Part shown: piece by piece, positions 1 to 10,769 of the stretch
Layout: each line of letters opens with the position of its first letter
How positions within the stretch are numbered: the first letter of the stretch is position 1
DNA from: Nectonema munidae
Lineage: Eukaryota > Nematomorpha > Nectonematoida > Nectonematidae
Direction: 5' to 3'
Length of the DNA: 64,000 nucleotides
NCBI GenBank assembly: GCA_030549495.1
Contig: JAUIRK010000756.1
Span: forward strand, 26,014 to 90,013
Made by a program: the position numbers and the translations under genes
Notes under the pieces: generated by a model
The model's input: the letters and a program-made list of their open reading frames with translations, nothing else
Database searches by the model: none
Told to the model about the DNA's origin: nothing

Positions 1-227
1 GGTTTCTTTTTTGTGTACAGTACAACGCTGGTTTTCACAGATCAGAGGTAACAAAAAATAAAAAATAGAGTCCAGCTTGAATTTTAAATTTTTTTAACCG
101 TTGTACTATTTCTAAGAATGCCATAAATGTTGTCAACAAAAGTGTACGATCGGTATTTGTCTTTATATCAACCACTTCCCTTGTACGGAAAGAAAGGACT
201 TTTGGAATGACTTTTGATATTCTCTGG

Positions 228-355
228 TTACTTCATTCGAAGAACCTTGAGAAGTTCTTGTAATTGTGCTTTAAACTCAAAATTCCAGCATTCGTTTGGT
301 GTAGTATAGATGTTTTGTCCGCCTTTGTGGTTCGCCTTGTTTTTCCGTTTGTAAA
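228..355 (-). other. Unrecognised open frame, possible terminal exon
   Basis: On the minus strand an AG acceptor-like site preceded by a T-rich run (around 356-372) is followed by about 42 codons ending in TAA at 228-230. The predicted peptide is rich in K, N and Q and contains TTPNECWNFEF followed by an amphipathic KAQLQELLKVLRMK end, which reads more like real protein than the surrounding AT-rich noise. I do not recognise the family. A second frame is also open for a similar length, and no AATAAA signal is visible downstream, so this may be chance. If LIG4 continues left of the window, this frame would lie within or near a LIG4 intron. Confidence 0.22.
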
Positions 356-846
356 CTTATAATAAAAAGCAAACCGGCTTAAAAAGTGAGGTTGAGTTTT
401 GTGTTTCATTTTGAACGAATAAAGAGATTTCCCCTAAATCGAAATTGAATTTTTTTGGATTGTTTGTTTAACGCCATCTAATTTAAAGAATAATTATAAA
501 AGATAAATAAGTTATAACAAAATTTCGTATTTTCAGCAGAAAATATAAATTAATATCAAGATATAAATTCTTATTTATTTTTTTAACATCTTTTTGATGA
601 AATTTTTAAAAGACAGTTGGTGGCATACGCTGAAACGACATAAGTCACACATGTTCATCCATAGGCGTCTTTTTCCCCAGGGATTGTAGTTTCTGTTCAT
701 CAAAGCCGCTTTACAAATGAAGGGGTCTTTTTTGCATGCTCGACATTACAGTTTTCGTGCTTTTTTTTCGTTTTTATCATATGAAATCTGAATAGATTTT
801 ATATACGGTCGTGTGAAGAAAAAATATGAAGTTGTGTGTATAAACA

Positions 847-1190
847 AAATTGGGGATGTTTCGAAAGAGAGAGAAGGGAAATATTGAACTCATTGTGATT
901 AGTAGTAAAAAATGGGTGATGTTTCGCAAAGCGAGTAAGGAGAAAAATATTGAAAAATTGTTATTAGTAGTAAAAAAATTGTGGTGATGTTTCGCAAAGA
1001 CGCAAGTAAGGGAAATATGTATTGTGATTACGTAGTAAAACAATTGTGGTGTGTTCGAAAGAAGTAAGGAGAAAATATTGAAAATTGTATTAGAGAAAAA
1101 ATTGTGGTGTGTTTCGAAAGAAGTAAGGAGAATATTGATCATTGTGTTACGTAAAAAAATTGGGGATGTTCGAAAGGTAGTGGGTTATGA
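847..1190. repeat. Degenerate tandem repeat, ~62-bp unit, six copies
   Basis: The phrase ATTGTGGTGATGTTTCG, then AAAG..AGTAAGGAGAAATATTG, then a GTGATTAGTAGTAAAA-like spacer recurs six times. The TCG cores sit near 861, 924, 992, 1055, 1114 and 1170, giving spacings of 63, 68, 63, 59 and 56. Copies differ by small insertions and deletions. The long minus-strand open frame across it (777-1142) is low-complexity and follows from the repeat, so it is not called as a gene. Confidence 0.8.
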
Positions 1191-1659
1191 AATAATAAAT
1201 TTCTCCTGTGCCTTACATTTTGGTATTGTTTTTGATTGATTGCTTAGTTTCTCTTGCTTTCCAAATTTCTATGTATTTAGGAAATGGGTATCTAATTTCT
1301 AATGTCTCTGAAAGAATTCTTCATTTGAAATTCAAAGAAATAAACAAAGTGCTCCTGTTCAGGAATTTTACTGGGTACGTGAAGTTTAGTGGAGGGGAAA
1401 AATTTTATGAAACATGATATTATGTCTATCTATTTTCAAATGTTTTCTGAAATAGTTGATATATATCTATGCAATGTTAAAATTAAAAAACTATGAGAGT
1501 TTTTTTTCATATGTGATTTGTGTTATTATTCATTTTTTCAGATCAAATTGCCTAAAATAAATTCAAATATTGTTACTTGACCAGTTTATCACTCTCTTAT
1601 TTTGACCTCTTATATTGGTCAAAATGAAAAATTAAAATTTCTGATTTGTTTCAACATTT

Positions 1660-2685
1660 GAAGTCTTTTTGAAAGTGATGGGAATGTATTTAATTCAAAT
1701 TTTCATCAGATTTGAAAAAAGTGAAAGTAAAAATGAAAAGTATCCATATACAATCTTCTATAAAGTTTTCCAAAGTTTTGGCGTATTCTTCTGGAAATTG
1801 ATGGAGTATATTCAGAGGGGGTGCAGTCAAAGTCTATGCCAAACTGGCAGGTAGGTATGAGTTTTACCATATTTGGATTAATTAAATTATTTATGTCTCT
1901 GAAGTTTATGTGTCTGGATTGAACTAATATTTTTCTGGATCATCAATTGTAAAGAGACTGGTTGAAAATAGAATGTTCAAAAGGTTGTGGTCTGTTTACG
2001 GATCGTTTTTTTACCACTCATGAACTTGTGTATGGGAATAAAAGTGTTTATTCTTTGTGGAAAATTATTCAACAAGAGGTTTTGAATTGTGTTGCCCTTC
2101 ATCTAAAGAACTGGTTTGAATGAGTGAAAGGTATTATATACTAATTAGTGTCCATTGGCATATATTCTAAGAAGATGTGGAGAAACTTCAAGGTAGTTAT
2201 TATTTTAGATAAAAATGTTCAAATCAGCAATATTGTTCAAAAAAAGTTTCTGGCTTACAATGAACAAAAGGTGGTGTTGATGTTGGCAACAGGATGATAA
2301 AGCATAGTGATATAAACTACAAGACGATGGCCCTTAGTGGTTTTGTAATTACCTAGTATATGCTTGAACACTTGGATTGTTGCTAAGTTCAATGCCTCAA
2401 GATTATCTCTCCAAAAAGAAGTGGAAGAAAAGTCTTTATAAAAAGCTAGCTTTTATTGGTGAAGAATGTATGAAAGTGTTACCATATCTGAATTGCAGAT
2501 GAACATCAAGCATCTTTCCATTTTTATGGCATTAGAGAGTGTGTGTCTGAATTTGGAGAAGTTCTAGTAAAAAAAGAGTTTTGTTCTTTTGGTATCTAAG
2601 AAGAAAAAACATCAGACAATGTGAAAAGTGTTCTTTGTTTATCTGTAAATCTCATTCTTCAATTTTGTGCATCAACTGTAAATAA
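1660..2685 (+). mobile_element. piggyBac transposase fossil 1
   Basis: Plus-strand fragments in several frames match the order of a piggyBac (DDE) transposase. At 1811 comes FRGG followed by KVYAKLAGRYEF, the conserved FRGR...KYGIK block. At 1998-2027 comes TDRFFTTHEL, equivalent to the MDNWFTS block that carries a catalytic aspartate. At 2264 comes TKGGVDVGNRM, the block holding another catalytic aspartate. At 2620-2679 the C-terminal cysteine-rich domain has spacing C-x2-C-x4-C-x2-H-x4-C-x2-C, then stop TAA at 2683. The frame is broken by several stops and shifts and the N-terminal half is not legible. A direct copy of TTAACGCCATCTA occurs at 468-480 and 2721-2733, about one piggyBac length apart, but terminal inverted repeats are not evident. 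It lies downstream of the last visible LIG4 exon, on the opposite strand. Confidence 0.75.
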
Positions 2686-2739
2686 ATTTTGGTGAATTCT
2701 TCAAGTTCATGTTTTTATTTTTAACGCCATCTATTTTAT

Positions 2740-4020
2740 AAAACGTCATGTTGAGAAGTTTTTTCTATTTTTTTCAAAAATTATTCGATAAAATTTAAAT
2801 TTTAATGTCAATTGTGTAAAGTGTGTGAAATAGAAAATTTACATGCAACTTTCATAATAGGTTTCTATGGAGGCACATTGATAAAAAAGCCTCAAAAATT
2901 TTTAGTGTAAAAAATGCATAGAGTCCGTAAAGCGAAGGTTAATTCATTGGTAGGAAATAAACACTTTCACATTACGTGATGAAGGGTAAATTTCACTACA
3001 CTTATTCATAACAGGATAAGAGATGCGTTTTGGTACAAAGAAATTGAAACCAATATTTACTTTAATCATAACACCTTGAGTTAAATCATTGACTTTGTAT
3101 TTTGTAAAATATATTATCAAATTTTTCCCAGTGTGTCCTAATATTTGTACTCTAATTTTTTTCCATTACCGGTTTGCTAATAACTCTAATATGATTAAAT
3201 TTTATACTCATCATAAGTAATGGAAGCAAAATGTGAGTTTGTTCTTGCTCTTTTTTCTAAAACTCACTTTTGTATATTTTTCTAGACATGGTTCCTCTTT
3301 AAAGTGATTTAAAGAAAATTTACTTTCCAGCATCGATAAAAATAAGCCTTTTATACTGATTTTGTAACGATAATAACATTTTTTTCTAAATTGAATATAA
3401 AATATATGGAAGGTTACATTGACCGTACATTTAAATAAAAAATTAGTTTTTAATTTTTATAACAAAATATGTACAAGTATTTGAATCTGTTATTTTATAA
3501 ATTACAATTCTAAATATATATTAATTTTACCCCAATCACAGCAACTCGTCACGCCCCTCCCTCTAGTTGTTAATTTTGAATAAATACATTTAACTATTTC
3601 TATTAATTTTTTTTTATATATTTCAAGTCTTTTCAATGACTACCGCCATTTTATCTACACTTCTAAAAATTCCCTAACATAATTTTTTAAATTTACATTT
3701 TTCTGTTCATGATGATTTTATAAAAGAATATCTTTTGTTATAAAATAAATATTTTGTAGAAAAATATTATAATTTTGTAAACTAGAGATATAGCGAGTTC
3801 ATCATTCTGTTTTTTTTTTCAATTAAAAATAGCGGAAAAATCCCCTATGAAGACTCTAAAAGGTTGGCAGACATGATTTCTATAATTGATTCTTACTAGA
3901 GATAAGAGACGTATAAAAACCACCAATTTTGCTCAAAGATGAATTCCAATGAGAACACTCGTTCGATCAAAGATATAGACAATGAAATTATATTTTTAGA
4001 GGAAAATTTAGAATAACTTT
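2740..4020. other. AT-rich stretch, no gene seen
   Basis: This stretch lies downstream of LIG4 exon 8 on the minus strand and is probably intron. No coding block, splice-bounded exon or repeat structure was recognised on either strand. The next LIG4 exon, expected to encode an EEGIMVK-like motif, was looked for here and not found. Confidence 0.4.
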
Positions 4021-4022
4021 AC

Positions 4023-4230
4023 ATATCAGAGAACAGGTTGCCTTGAGAGAGCATTATTCGTCCCAAAATGGGCTTTACTCTTTTTCTAAGAATTTCTTGT
4101 CTCTTTAAAAGAGGAACTTCAGTCAACAATTTTCCATTGAGTGAGAGAATATCAAAGACGCACAAACATTGCTGATAGGTTTCGTTATCTTCCGTTAAAA
4201 ATTTGACATCAAAATCATCGATTTTGGAGG
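4023..4230 (-). CDS. LIG4: LIG4 exon 8: nucleotidyltransferase motif IIIa
   Basis: The acceptor is TTTTAAG before 4230 and the donor is TAT|GTAAAG at 4022. The exon is 208 nt, 2 + 68 codons + 2. Joined to exon 7 it makes a GCC codon (Ala) and reads SKIDDFDVKFLTED, then QQCLCVFDILSLNGKLL, then LKRQEILRKRVKPILGRI. Human LIG4 has TKFDIKRMVEDSDLQ, CYCVFDVLM and LRKRYEIL...IPGRIEI at the same place. CVFDIL is ligase motif IIIa. Reading through the donor gives an immediate stop, as expected for an intron. The next exon should begin by completing an AT-N codon. Confidence 0.9.
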
Positions 4231-4234
4231 CTTA

Positions 4235-5290
4235 AAATTAACTAAAAGTAGAGCTCTTTAAAAGTTAAAATAATCATGCAAAATTTTTAAATTATCAATT
4301 TTCCAATGAACTCATATGAAGGCATGTAAGCAACCTAAGACATTGGAAAAGATGTAGAAAGTACTTATAGAATGAGATGTTCGCGGGAGTAGGGATCATT
4401 GTCAAAAGCAATCAAATGCTAATAGATGAAGAAGATTTAATATAAAATGGATCTTATCAGATTAGCTGAATCATCGCGGCGAGGAAGTTTAGCACACAAT
4501 GCCATTTATCTAATTCAGGGCATTTAGAGGCAAAGGGGTCTACTCTTCCCCTTTGCCGGGAATTTCATTAAAGACCGGCAATCTCGCCAAATATTGATAT
4601 TTCGTGATAACATTTATAGTGATTTTAACATTTAAGTATAATTTGAAAGTATATACGTTTTAAAATGATTAATCGCAATTTTTAACACCATCCTTTTTCC
4701 TGGCTCGTCATTTTCTGCGGCCATCATTGTACTTATAAACTCTTTAAAGCAGTCGTCACAGGTTCGCCTCCAAACCGAGGATAAATGAGAAACTTGACGA
4801 TGTGAAGGTAAAGTTGAAAAATTTTGATTAGTTAAAATGAAATAAATTGTCTAGATCGAGCATAATGAAATAGGAATATTTAACATAAGACCCTTTGATT
4901 ATTTTCAAGGTTATAAGTATGGAAAAACTTAAGGTTTTCTTAGAATTCCAAGTTCATTAATTCTTGTGGGGTGAGGATGAGGTATTTTGAATACGAAGAA
5001 AGTCAAGCCTTAATATGTTTGGAAATCTCTGCGTTATAGGTTTGAGCGTGGAGGATTATAATGTTATAGACCTATATTATTATAATGTTATAGGGGCGTG
5101 AGTAAGGTGGTTAGATACTAGGTTTCGATAACTCAAGGTCTTGGGTTTGCTATATATCATTTTTATTAATGTTTTAAAAGCATGTCCATAGTTGTTTGTT
5201 TCTTTTCAACTCTTTTTAAAAAATCACTTTTTCCAGGTTCGTATTGATAGACTGAGTTTTCCTAAAATGACACTGGAAGTAGTATTTTCG
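4235..5290. other. LIG4 intron 7, lower part
   Basis: Apart from the hairpin at 4529-4557, no gene or repeat was recognised. The stretch is AT-rich intronic sequence between exon 8 and the Tigger-like fossil. Confidence 0.4.
4529..4557. repeat. Perfect 10-bp stem hairpin with 9-nt loop
   Basis: GGCAAAGGGG (4529-4538) and CCCCTTTGCC (4548-4557) are exact reverse complements around a 9-nt loop. The stem is GC-rich inside an AT-rich intron. It may be a remnant of a foldback element or a structured intronic RNA. Nothing else identifies it. Confidence 0.6.
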
Positions 5291-6513
5291 TATTTTTTTT
5301 AATTCTTCAAGAGTTTCTTCTAGGGATAAAAAATGTGTGTTTTGTCTAGCTGATCACTTTTGGCGTCATCACCACTTTCAAGGCTAGTGATAAGATTTTC
5401 CTCCCAGTCATTGGAATCATGTCCAGTAGGCAATCTGTCATCAAAGTTGGCGTCCTAATCGTCTATTTTCAGCTCTTCAGCCAGTTGGTTTTAAGCCGAA
5501 TATCATCGTTGATAGCATTATTTTTTTTCTAAATTATTGAAGTTCATGCGTGAAGATCCAACTAAAGAAAATAATTTTTCCGATAGCACTGTGTGCCAAG
5601 CTCAAATCATCTAGATTCTAGTGGATTGATTCAAGAAAAGTTATTTGGTGACAAAGTTCTGCAGCTGAATTTGCATTGTCGATCCTTGTAAGAAGAGAAG
5701 TAATCATTAGTTTTGGATAACCAGCTTTAAATGATCTGATTATTCTGGATAAGTGTGAGTCGATAATTCTGTACGTGAGATGATGCGTATTTGAAAAATT
5801 ACGAAGTTGAAATTTCATACCATTGTTTACTTTGTGTATCCAGCCTATAAATAAATTTGCCGTCATCCAAGCTTCTTTATTTGGGTGAAAGATGTCAGGT
5901 AAGTTACTGCTATTAACATTTTTAAAGCAACGTCGATTTAATGCGTTGACTATAGAGATAAGAACAAAATACGGTTTAAATAAAACATTTTAAATAAAAT
6001 TTTACTTTATCTATTACCATTGGTTTAAGTTTTCCCCTTGTTAAGCTAGACGCGAACAACACAGTAACTTTTTTATTCCTTTTCTCCACCTTTATCTAAT
6101 TGATCAAGCTAAAGGAATTACAGTTACATATTTCATTGAATGAGTTAGTTGGGAAATGTTTTTTAAGGTTGTTACAGTATCTGTATCCACTCTGTTATTT
6201 TCTTCACACACTTTATATGCATTGACAGAATAATGGGTGTGCCATCTGTCCAAACATCCATTTGATGATTTGAATGAGTGCCTTTTCTTGGCTAAACCAG
6301 TTCCATACTGCATCATTTTAATTTGCGTTGGTTTCATACTGTAGTAAGTAAATGTTTTTTTGCGAAGTATATCCCCAACAGTTGATTTACCAATATTATA
6401 TTTTTCAGCAAGGTGTCTTTATGATAGTTTAGGAAAACCATCAGTATCTAATTAACTTTGTTTTATTATCAAGTCATAATTCTTGAAGTTCATGTTTTTT
6501 TGAACTAGACATA
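5290..6513 (-). mobile_element. pogo/Tigger-type transposase fossil inside LIG4 intron 7
   Basis: Reading from 6513 on the minus strand, the frame starts MSSSKKHELQEL, then a first helix-turn-helix with LAEKYNIGKSTVGDILRKK. A CENP-B-type second DNA-binding domain follows (6337-6104) with FKSSNGCLDRWHTHYSV. Part of the DDE domain (5880-5618) follows, with EAWMTANLFIGWI and later IIRSFKAGYPKLMITSLL, which matches the PLDQGIIRAFKAHYRK block of Tigger/jerky proteins. An acidic tail follows near 5470-5340, with NFDDRLPTGHDSNDWEEN. Most of the catalytic core between the CENP-B domain and WMTA is deleted, and stops are present. No terminal inverted repeats were found, so the ends are approximate. 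Confidence 0.75.
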
Positions 6514-6539
6514 GCTAAAACCCTAAATATAGCTGGTTG

Positions 6540-7400
6540 TTATAAAATCGATCGTTTTGAACCGAGTGTGATAAATGTTACTGCAAACTTGCTAGCATTT
6601 TTTTGATTTAATCTATATTTCACATAATTATTTGTGTTCATGTGTTTTATATAATTTTATCTAAAAAATAAGGGTTAGTGTGTGAATGCTTTTTTACTTA
6701 CATTTTTACAAGCAATATGTTTCATTAATTATATCTTTGCAATACCTAAGATTTATAATAAACATAAAAGTATGTGATAAGCTTACTCGTAACATTTTAT
6801 TACTTCTAACAATTTTTTTCATTTTATAGGCTGTTTCACATATGAGTGATTGTTAATGATAACTTATTTTAAGCTTCTTTGTTTTGCATTGGTTATGCAC
6901 AACTATTTATAGTTTGGTATAACTATTCGTTTTTCGAAAAGGTTTTTGTTTCATATGATAACCTTTATAAATATAAAAATTGTGTGGAAAAGTCACGCAA
7001 AAATGACCGAAACAACTTTAAAACATGTGCATCAAATTAAATAGCCAATTCTGCTAGAGATAAAGAAGCTTGAAAAAAGATTTAGAAAAATAATAAAGAT
7101 ATTATGGAGGATTGCGTAAAAAATTAGTTACGGACCTAATTAGTTACTTTGACTTTTAGCTCACTTTAAAAAAAATCATACATTTAATGGGGAAACAAGG
7201 CCTCTCTTAACATGTAAGTAAACGCTTAATTTGGTTTCAGACGTAGGCAATAATTTTTTCAAAATTTAAAATGAAGAAGAGTCATAACAGATGAAGCGAC
7301 GAAACGTCGACATATTCCTAGTTTAAATCTCTTTCTGTAAGGCTATCTTAGGCTTTTTCTCTTGTGTGAAGAAATACCGAGAAATAAGAATACGTTTATA
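6540..7400. other. LIG4 intron 7, upper part
   Basis: AT-rich intron between the Tigger-like fossil and exon 7. No recognisable coding block or repeat. Confidence 0.4.
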
Positions 7401-7404
7401 TTAC

Positions 7405-7553
7405 CTATTTTATTCTTCTTTTTATTGAATCCAAGCATTTCCCCATCTAAAATGCAGTCTTGAGTATCAGAAAAAGAGAAAGAATCTGAGATGAAGGGAG
7501 TGAATGTACCTTCACAACTGTTAGGTCCATAAGAAGAAGTATATTCAAAGCCT
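7405..7553 (-). CDS. LIG4: LIG4 exon 7: LDGEM motif
   Basis: The acceptor has a strong pyrimidine tract, TTTTTTGTTTGCAG, before 7553. The donor is ATAG|GTAATA. The exon is 149 nt, 1 + 49 codons + 1. With the two bases from exon 6 the junction codon is AGA, giving YFSR-R-GFEYTSSYGPN. The exon continues EGTFTPFISDSF and DCILDGEMLGFNKKK. Human LIG4 reads YFSRNGYNYTDQFG, EGSLTPFI and ICILDGEMMAYN. LDGEM is ligase motif III, which contributes to ATP and metal binding. Both splice phases match the neighbouring exons. Confidence 0.92.
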
Positions 7554-7559
7554 CTGCAA

Positions 7560-8835
7560 ACAAAAAACTAAATTCACAGTTGTAGGTCGCTTCATTTCAA
7601 GACCGCCTATATTCTCATTAGTTTCAATTGTAGGTCATTTAAGTTCTTAAATTTGACTCAATTTGTGTACTTTACAATTTTTGATAGAAAATATCCTTTT
7701 CAATATTTAAAATAAATTTTTTAATTATTTTAATTTTAAAGCATTGAACTAAAAATATTTTAAAAATTCCTACATCCAACATTATTCTTGAGCAAATTTT
7801 TACACTGATGTACTTAGAAACATTTTGATTAATATGAAAATAGCTTTAAATTTATTGGCTTCTCATTGATTGCTAAATAATTTTTTCAATATTTTTTATT
7901 TACAAACCTACAAATACACATTTACCAATTACAGCTTGAAAAAATTAAATAGTAAAATATATTTAATACCAAAAATGGTATATACTATAGTTATAGTATA
8001 TATTTTGGAGTATAATAAAAGTTTGGGTGTAAAATATTTATATCATCTAGCTAGAACATTGGAGAATTGGGAGTAATTGTTTCAAAAGTTTGCAGTTATA
8101 TCTAGAATGACGGTCGAACATGAATTGTTTTCCATTGGTCGGATATATTGTAAACAAACAAGGAGTGTAGTTGTGAAATATTTCGAAGCCATAGTGTGCT
8201 CAAAAAAGAAGTTATTTAGTTTATTAAAATAATTGCGGGGTCAACCCACAGGAACTACGCGTTGACAGGTTTGAAGTTTTCAATTGATGTCTCTTAATCA
8301 CTTTTGAAAATAGGAACGATGACTGTTAAATTAAATGTTTTAGAATATACTGCACTATCACCAGTCTTGTTGCAAATATTTTTTACTAAAAATGGTGACA
8401 AGAAGTATGTTTCGATGAAATAATTCACTACCTTATCTTTTCGGCTCCCCTGCAACTCCATTGAGATATATAAATTTATGCGCTTTCTATATGCTTACAC
8501 CCCAACAATAAACCTTGTTCCGAACTGAGCTCTGTTGAGTATACCAGTATGATTGGCAATAGATGACAATTGCCATTTTTCGAGGTAGAAATCGCTATTA
8601 GCCCATGTACTGATGCAATTGCTAATCATAGTAGAGTCTCATTATACCATAACATATAAAATTCGATTACATCAAAAAAATTCTATTATATTTACCTCTA
8701 CGAAACACATAGTTATACATAGGACCGTAAACAGACTCTCAAAGCATGGGAGAGAGAAGATGATTTTAGGAGATTTAATATCTTAATTTTAACCAAATTT
8801 TAATCTTTTTCAATGGAATTTTATATATACTATTT
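7560..8835. other. LIG4 intron 6, lower part
   Basis: AT-rich intronic sequence. Short open frames such as 7870-8076 on the plus strand are low-complexity and resemble nothing known to me. Confidence 0.4.
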
Positions 8836-8840
8836 TTACT

Positions 8841-8974
8841 TCTAATTCTCTTTTTTAATTAGAAATTGTCTTTTTTAAGCTCTAAATTGTCTTTTTTCTA
8901 TTTTATTTTGTATTTTAGAATTTAAAAAAGATAATTTAGAATTTAAAAAAGACAAATTAGAATTGAAAAAAGAC
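8841..8974. repeat. Palindrome built from ~21-bp tandem units
   Basis: The left arm (8841-8898) repeats a unit like GTCTTTTTTAAGCTCTAAATT about two and a half times. The right arm (about 8914-8974) carries the reverse complement, TTTAGAATTTAAAAAAGAC, three times. The two arms could fold into a hairpin of roughly 55 bp with mismatches around a ~15-nt loop. It lies in LIG4 intron 6. It looks like a foldback element or an inverted minisatellite. Confidence 0.7.
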
Positions 8975-9089
8975 TCAAAGGGTTAATTTTTTCAAAAATT
9001 AATGGTTTGAACTTTTCTTTTTGAATGAATTTTTATATAACTTAAATGAGACATCATCACATAGTAGGGTACTTTTATTTTAAGTACAT

Positions 9090-9240
9090 TTTAGTTTTAA
9101 GGTCGATTTTCGACATATCGTCTAGTAGACTCTTGATTGCGTCGTCCCCGGTTCGATTCACGGCTGTGACATCCCTATCATCTCTTCAATTATGGAAGAA
9201 AATTCTTCCCTTAGCTGCAATAGCGAGAACTAAAGAAAAT
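9090..9240 (+). repeat. Possible tRNA-derived SINE fragment
   Basis: GGTTCGATTC at about 9150 matches the internal polymerase III B box. AGACTCTTGATT 30 nt upstream resembles a tRNA-Lys or Gln-like anticodon arm. A clear A box and paired acceptor stem are missing, and the sequence after the B box (TGTGACATCC onward) is not tRNA-like. This fits the head of a decayed tRNA-derived SINE or a tRNA pseudogene within LIG4 intron 6. Confidence 0.35.
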
Positions 9241-9336
9241 TGAAAAAACTTTTATTTTTTTATTGCGATATCTTCCTTTATTCATTACGAATACAATACT
9301 TAATTATAAACAAGTAACACAACTGTTCAATCTTAC

Positions 9337-9548
9337 CTGCGAGAAAAGTACTTAAAATTTGAGCCATTTTTGTGAAGTTGGATTCTCTCTCCATCGTACT
9401 TAATCTCAATAAAAAAGGAAGGATTTTTGTTAAGAATTATGTTAAGGGCTTTGCCATTTAATCTATCACATAGCATTGGCTGAAACGGTAGGTCAAGGGA
9501 AATCGTGATTGTTGGATTATCATTTTCTCCATTCAGTTCCGAACAAAC
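9337..9548 (-). CDS. LIG4: LIG4 exon 6: adenylation motif I with catalytic lysine
   Basis: The acceptor TTTTATATAG precedes 9548 and the strong donor CGCAG|GTAAGA follows 9337. The exon is 212 nt, 70 codons + 2. It begins VCSELN, then PTITISLDLPFQPMLCDRL, then FFIEIKYDGERIQLHKNG and FKYFSR. Human LIG4 reads VCRQLHDPS, SDISITLFSAFKPMLA, SFYIETKLDGERMQMHKDG and YKYFSR. The lysine of KYDGER is the residue adenylated by ATP. It is residue 275 of the joined product against human 273. The pogo-like element at 9576 begins only 27 nt upstream of the acceptor, so the branch point must lie in this short gap or in the element itself. Confidence 0.93.
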
Positions 9549-9575
9549 CTATATAAAATTAATGAATTAAATGTA

Positions 9576-10764
9576 CAGTAAAATCACGTTTTTGCGAACT
9601 AGCTTAATACGAACACTTCAATAATATGCGGCCATTCTCAATCCCCTGTACAAAATTAACACGTAAATTAGACCTTTTACAACAAACTCGTTTTTAAAGA
9701 AACCTCATTTATAATTTTGCATTACTTATGTAAAAACTCGCTCTTTAGTAATAAATTTTCCTTATACAAAGGATAAAATTGTGAAGGAGCATTTGATTTA
9801 CGTGTACAAAAAAAGGATTTCTTTCTCATACTTTTGTATACGCTTGCGTAGATAGGAAGACACATTCATGAAGTAATAATCATATGTTCCATATTCTTTT
9901 AACTAATTTTCTTGATTAGATGAAATAACGTTTTATTTATGAGACTAACTTGCTAATATAGAAACCTAGCTTATAATTTTGCGTTGCTGTTATACAGTTA
10001 ATCAATCTTTAGTTTCACGTTATAACGATGGTGGAGATGAATATGCTTTCATTATAAAAACAATACGTTTGTACTAATACACCAGAATAGATAAAAATAA
10101 GAAATTTTACTTAAATAAATGATACACTTTATTTTTCATATACGTCTTCTAAATGCAGAAATTTTGATATTGGCACAAAGTATCATGCTATTACTGCCGT
10201 TGAACTAAATGTAAAATCAGAAGTAGCTGACGATTTTAAAGTACTACTAATTTGGCTGAAATCTTCGATGTAAGAATCTTACAATTCTTACGAAAAAAGT
10301 GGAACAAAGCGTAAAATAATAAGAAAGAGTCTTTACCCCACGATGTTGAAGAGGCTCTTTTTTTATTTCAAAAATGCTAGATCGCAAAACCCCAAAAATT
10401 TGCCTTTGATTTAAACCATTACGAAATATATGTCAAGGTATTTTTTTAAGATTAGAGGTCACCGACAAATAAGGTGATCTAAAACAGAGAGGGAAGGGGG
10501 TAAAAATTTGACAAATGATAACTTTGTTTAGTAGAGAACTGGCCAAAAACTGTCAAGAGAGAGCAGGGATCGAAAGTGAACAAAAATTAGGTGTCATCAT
10601 TTGCAAGCACCCTTATTAACTATTAAACTCATTGAAAGAGAAAATGAAAGTAAGTAAAAAACAAAATTGAACTTTTTTATTGTAGTCCTCGGTTATAGTA
10701 AAACTCGTTTTGTACGAACTAAACAACAGTTCGCCTTCAACTTTGTTATACCCAAGTTTTACTG
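9576..10764. mobile_element. pogo-like non-autonomous element in LIG4 intron 5
   Basis: The left end is TA-CAGTAAAATCACG at 9574 and the right end is TTTTACTG-TA at 10757-10766, giving inverted CAGTAAAA termini with TA duplications as in pogo/Tigger elements. The inverted ends share CAGTAAAA followed at a distance by GCGAACT or TACGAAC blocks. Similarity beyond the first eight bases is imperfect. No transposase coding was found inside, so it is probably a deletion derivative or large MITE. A further internal block near 10686, TAGTAAAACTCG, resembles the terminus and may be a subterminal repeat. Confidence 0.6.
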
Positions 10765-10769
10765 TATAT

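Noticed and set aside
777-1142. 121-codon minus-strand frame rich in F, N, H and T
   Set aside because: It lies in the degenerate tandem repeat; the periodic low-complexity translation is a by-product of the repeat.
468-2733. TTAACGCCATCTA direct repeats as target duplication of piggyBac fossil 1
   Set aside because: piggyBac duplicates only TTAA, and a longer direct repeat without inverted ends is not its signature; noted only as a boundary hint.
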